DNA from: Phenylobacterium sp. LH3H17
Lineage (GTDB): Bacteria > Pseudomonadota > Alphaproteobacteria > Caulobacterales > Caulobacteraceae
Assembly: GCF_024298925.1 (NCBI RefSeq)
Contig: NZ_CP101283.1
Span: 3,291,001-3,355,000 of the forward strand
DNA length: 64,000 bases
Direction: 5' to 3'
In this document: positions 62,636 to 64,000 of the stretch, piece by piece
Layout of the letters: every line of letters begins with the position of its first letter
Position numbering within the stretch: the stretch's first letter is position 1
Notes under the pieces: model-generated
What the model saw: only the letters and a program-made list of their open reading frames with translations
The model's database searches: none
What the model was told of the DNA's origin: nothing
Program-made: the position numbers and the translations under genes

Positions 62636-63006
62636 GCTACCGCCATCGCGCAGCTCTCGCCGATGGTCGGGCGCGAAACCACGATCTTCGAAAGACCAGG
62701 GAAGCTCGGCTTCAGACGCTCGGCGAAATAGAGGCAGAGGTGTTCGAGGGTGGGGCGCTCGAGGCCCGGCTTCTCGTTGAGCACGCCGTGGTCCAGCTCG
62801 CCCGCCACCGCCCTCAACGCCGCATCCAGGTCGGCCAGGTCGGCCACCCAGCCCACGGGTTCCTGGGTGGCGCCGCGCACCGTCGCCTCAACCTTGAAGG
62901 AATGGCCGTGCATGTTCGCATAGGGCCGGTGCTGCGGCCCCTCGGCGAAGTAGTGCGCCGCGTCGAAGGTCGCGGCCTTGGTGATCTCGAAAACAGGCTG
63001 GGTCAT
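62632..63006 (-). CDS. queD: 6-carboxytetrahydropterin synthase-like protein (QueD)
   Basis: 124 residues, normal length. Zinc-binding His in TFDAAHYF and NMHGHSFKVE, and the Asp-His pair in GELDHGVLNE. In E. coli QueD the catalytic Cys sits four residues before HxH (CGRLHGH); here the same place reads YANMHGH, so Cys is replaced by Tyr. Location downstream of queE and queC supports a role in making 7-carboxy-7-deazaguanine from a GTP-derived pterin. The family is sure; whether the chemistry is standard is open. Confidence 0.88.
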   Translation of the reverse strand: MTQPVFEITKAATFDAAHYFAEGPQHRPYANMHGHSFKVEATVRGATQEPVGWVADLADLDAALRAVAGELDHGVLNEKPGLERPTLEHLCLYFAERLKPSFPGLSKIVVSRPTIGESCAMAVA

Positions 63007-63030
63007 CAGGAGGTTCTGGAGCGTCCCACG

Positions 63031-63663
63031 TCACGGGATGCCGAGGTACTTGTGTGTTTGCACGCTTAAACGCCAGCGAGGGTGGGCGAGGCAATAGGCG
63101 ATCGCCGCCTGCGTGTTCTCCAGTCGCGCCGGACCATCCATCGGCTGCAGCAGGAAACGCTCGAAATCCAGGTGCTCGAAGGCGGCCGGATCGACGCCGG
63201 CCTGGGGATAGACCAGCTTCAGTTCCTGACCCTGGACCTGCACCACCTTGGCCTGGGCCTTTGGGCTGACGCAGACCCAGTCGATCCCGTCCGGCGCGGC
63301 CAGGGTGCCGTTGGTCTCCACCGCGATGCGGAAGCCGCGCCCATGCAGGGCGTCGATCGCCGCCGCGTCCAGCTGCAGCAGCGGTTCGCCGCCGGTGCAG
63401 ACCACCAGACGGTTGTCGGGCCCGGCGATCCAGGCGGCCTCGACGGCGTCGGCCAGCGCCACCGCATCGGGGAACCGTCCCCCGCCGGGGCCGTCCAGGC
63501 CCACAAAGTCGGTGTCGCAGAAGGTGCAGACCGCCTCGACCCGGTCCTGCTCGCGGCCGGACCACAGGTTGCAGCCGGCGAAGCGGCAGAACACCGCCGG
63601 CTGGCCCGCCTGGCCGCCCTCCCCCTGCAGGGTCAGGAAGATCTCCTTGACGGCGTAGCTCAT
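63031..63663 (-). CDS. queE: 7-carboxy-7-deazaguanine synthase
   Basis: Start at 63663, overlapping queC by four bases; a longer in-frame start lies inside queC. 210 residues. Radical SAM enzyme. The cluster motif is the long-spacer form Cys-X14-Cys-X2-Cys (AGCNLWSG ... [12 protein letters not shown]), characteristic of one QueE clade. GGEPLLQ follows (SAM-binding), with VETNGTL. Converts CPH4 to CDG in the queuosine/7-deazaguanine pathway. RBS lies inside the end of queC. Confidence 0.94.
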   Translation of the reverse strand: MSYAVKEIFLTLQGEGGQAGQPAVFCRFAGCNLWSGREQDRVEAVCTFCDTDFVGLDGPGGGRFPDAVALADAVEAAWIAGPDNRLVVCTGGEPLLQLDAAAIDALHGRGFRIAVETNGTLAAPDGIDWVCVSPKAQAKVVQVQGQELKLVYPQAGVDPAAFEHLDFERFLLQPMDGPARLENTQAAIAYCLAHPRWRLSVQTHKYLGIP

Positions 63664-64000
63664 GGGGCGAGCTCCGGACGCCCGGCGGCCACCCATTCGG
63701 CCCAGCCCCGGGCGCGCAGATCGCAGGCGGGGCAGTCGCCGCAGCCATGCCCCCAGGCGTGACGCTCCCCGCGGGTTCCGCGATAGCAGGTGTGGCTGTC
63801 CTCCAGAATCAGCTCGACCAGGGCCTCCCCGCCCAGGGCCTTGGCCAGACTCCAGGTTTCGGCCTTGGTCAGGGCCATCAGGGGGGTCTCGACCACGAAG
63901 TCCTGGGCCATGCCCAGATTCAAGGCGCCTTCCAGGGCGTCCAGGGTGTCACGCCGACAGTCCGGGTAACCGGAGAAGTCCGTCTCGCACATCCCGCCCA
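63660..64000 (-). CDS. queC: 7-cyano-7-deazaguanine synthase, C-terminal part
   Basis: The frame is open to the window edge; the N-terminal ATP-binding loop lies beyond 64000. The visible 113 residues include [32 protein letters not shown] and the zinc-binding Cys set in [10 protein letters not shown] and [15 protein letters not shown], diagnostic of QueC. It makes preQ0 from CDG with ATP and ammonia. Stop overlaps queE by four bases. Confidence 0.95.
   Translation of the reverse strand, partial: GGMCETDFSGYPDCRRDTLDALEGALNLGMAQDFVVETPLMALTKAETWSLAKALGGEALVELILEDSHTCYRGTRGERHAWGHGCGDCPACDLRARGWAEWVAAGRPELAP

Overview
This is a GC-rich chromosomal window with no sign of a plasmid, prophage or transposon. 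It looks like Caulobacterales, probably Phenylobacterium or Caulobacter. The grounds are three very large TonB-dependent receptors, PEPxxW-type PEP-CTERM sorting, a NasS/NasT-controlled assimilatory nitrate locus, and dense, often overlapping genes with strong antisense shadow frames. The genus is an inference from gene content; no rRNA is present.

Layout. 1-5.1 kb: end of a trypsin-like protease, oligopeptidase B, a GNAT acetyltransferase, a 45-residue membrane protein, tRNA-Gln(TTG), tRNA-Pro(CGG) and an alpha/beta hydrolase. 5.2-7.2 kb: envelope genes (CAP-domain protein, L,D-transpeptidase lipoprotein, Pro/Val-repeat PEP-CTERM protein). 7.4-24.2 kb: a nearly complete nitrate assimilation locus. 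It holds mobA and cobA for the molybdenum and siroheme cofactors, nasA-nirD-nirB, an MFS nitrate transporter, a PP2C/Ser-Thr-kinase fusion, a nitrate ABC transporter, an outer-membrane channel, and the nitrate-responsive antitermination pair nasS-nasT. A clear intrinsic terminator lies between nasS and the channel gene, 18 bases upstream of the channel start, so the system is visibly built for transcription attenuation.

24.3-36 kb: an Lrp/AsnC regulator, a TonB-dependent receptor, two divergent paralogous winged-helix proteins around a 74-residue gene, and a peptide-scavenging group (M20 hydrolase, second receptor, secreted amidohydrolase with a carbohydrate-binding-like tail). 36-41.5 kb: SppA, a two-motif retropepsin-like lipoprotein, a Sel1-repeat 2OG-Fe(II) oxygenase and a sulfotransferase-like protein. 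41.5-50.4 kb: a third receptor, a close paralogue of the first with the same promoter and leader, then a peptide-binding lipoprotein, an acyl-CoA dehydrogenase and DppC/DppB permeases. 50.4-64 kb: a phosphatase, an MBL hydrolase, an acyl-CoA ligase with an unusual membrane tail, a DsbA-like protein, two HI0933-family flavoproteins, a kinase/ATPase fusion, PdxH, a DnaJ-like protein, chorismate synthase, a single-domain response regulator, a small lipoprotein and the queD-queE-queC genes of 7-deazaguanine synthesis (queC runs off the end).

The best leads are the nitrate attenuator, the shared receptor promoter and operator, the two-motif retropepsin, the ligase-membrane fusion, and the divergent winged-helix pair. 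I did not see a wholly unknown multi-gene system.
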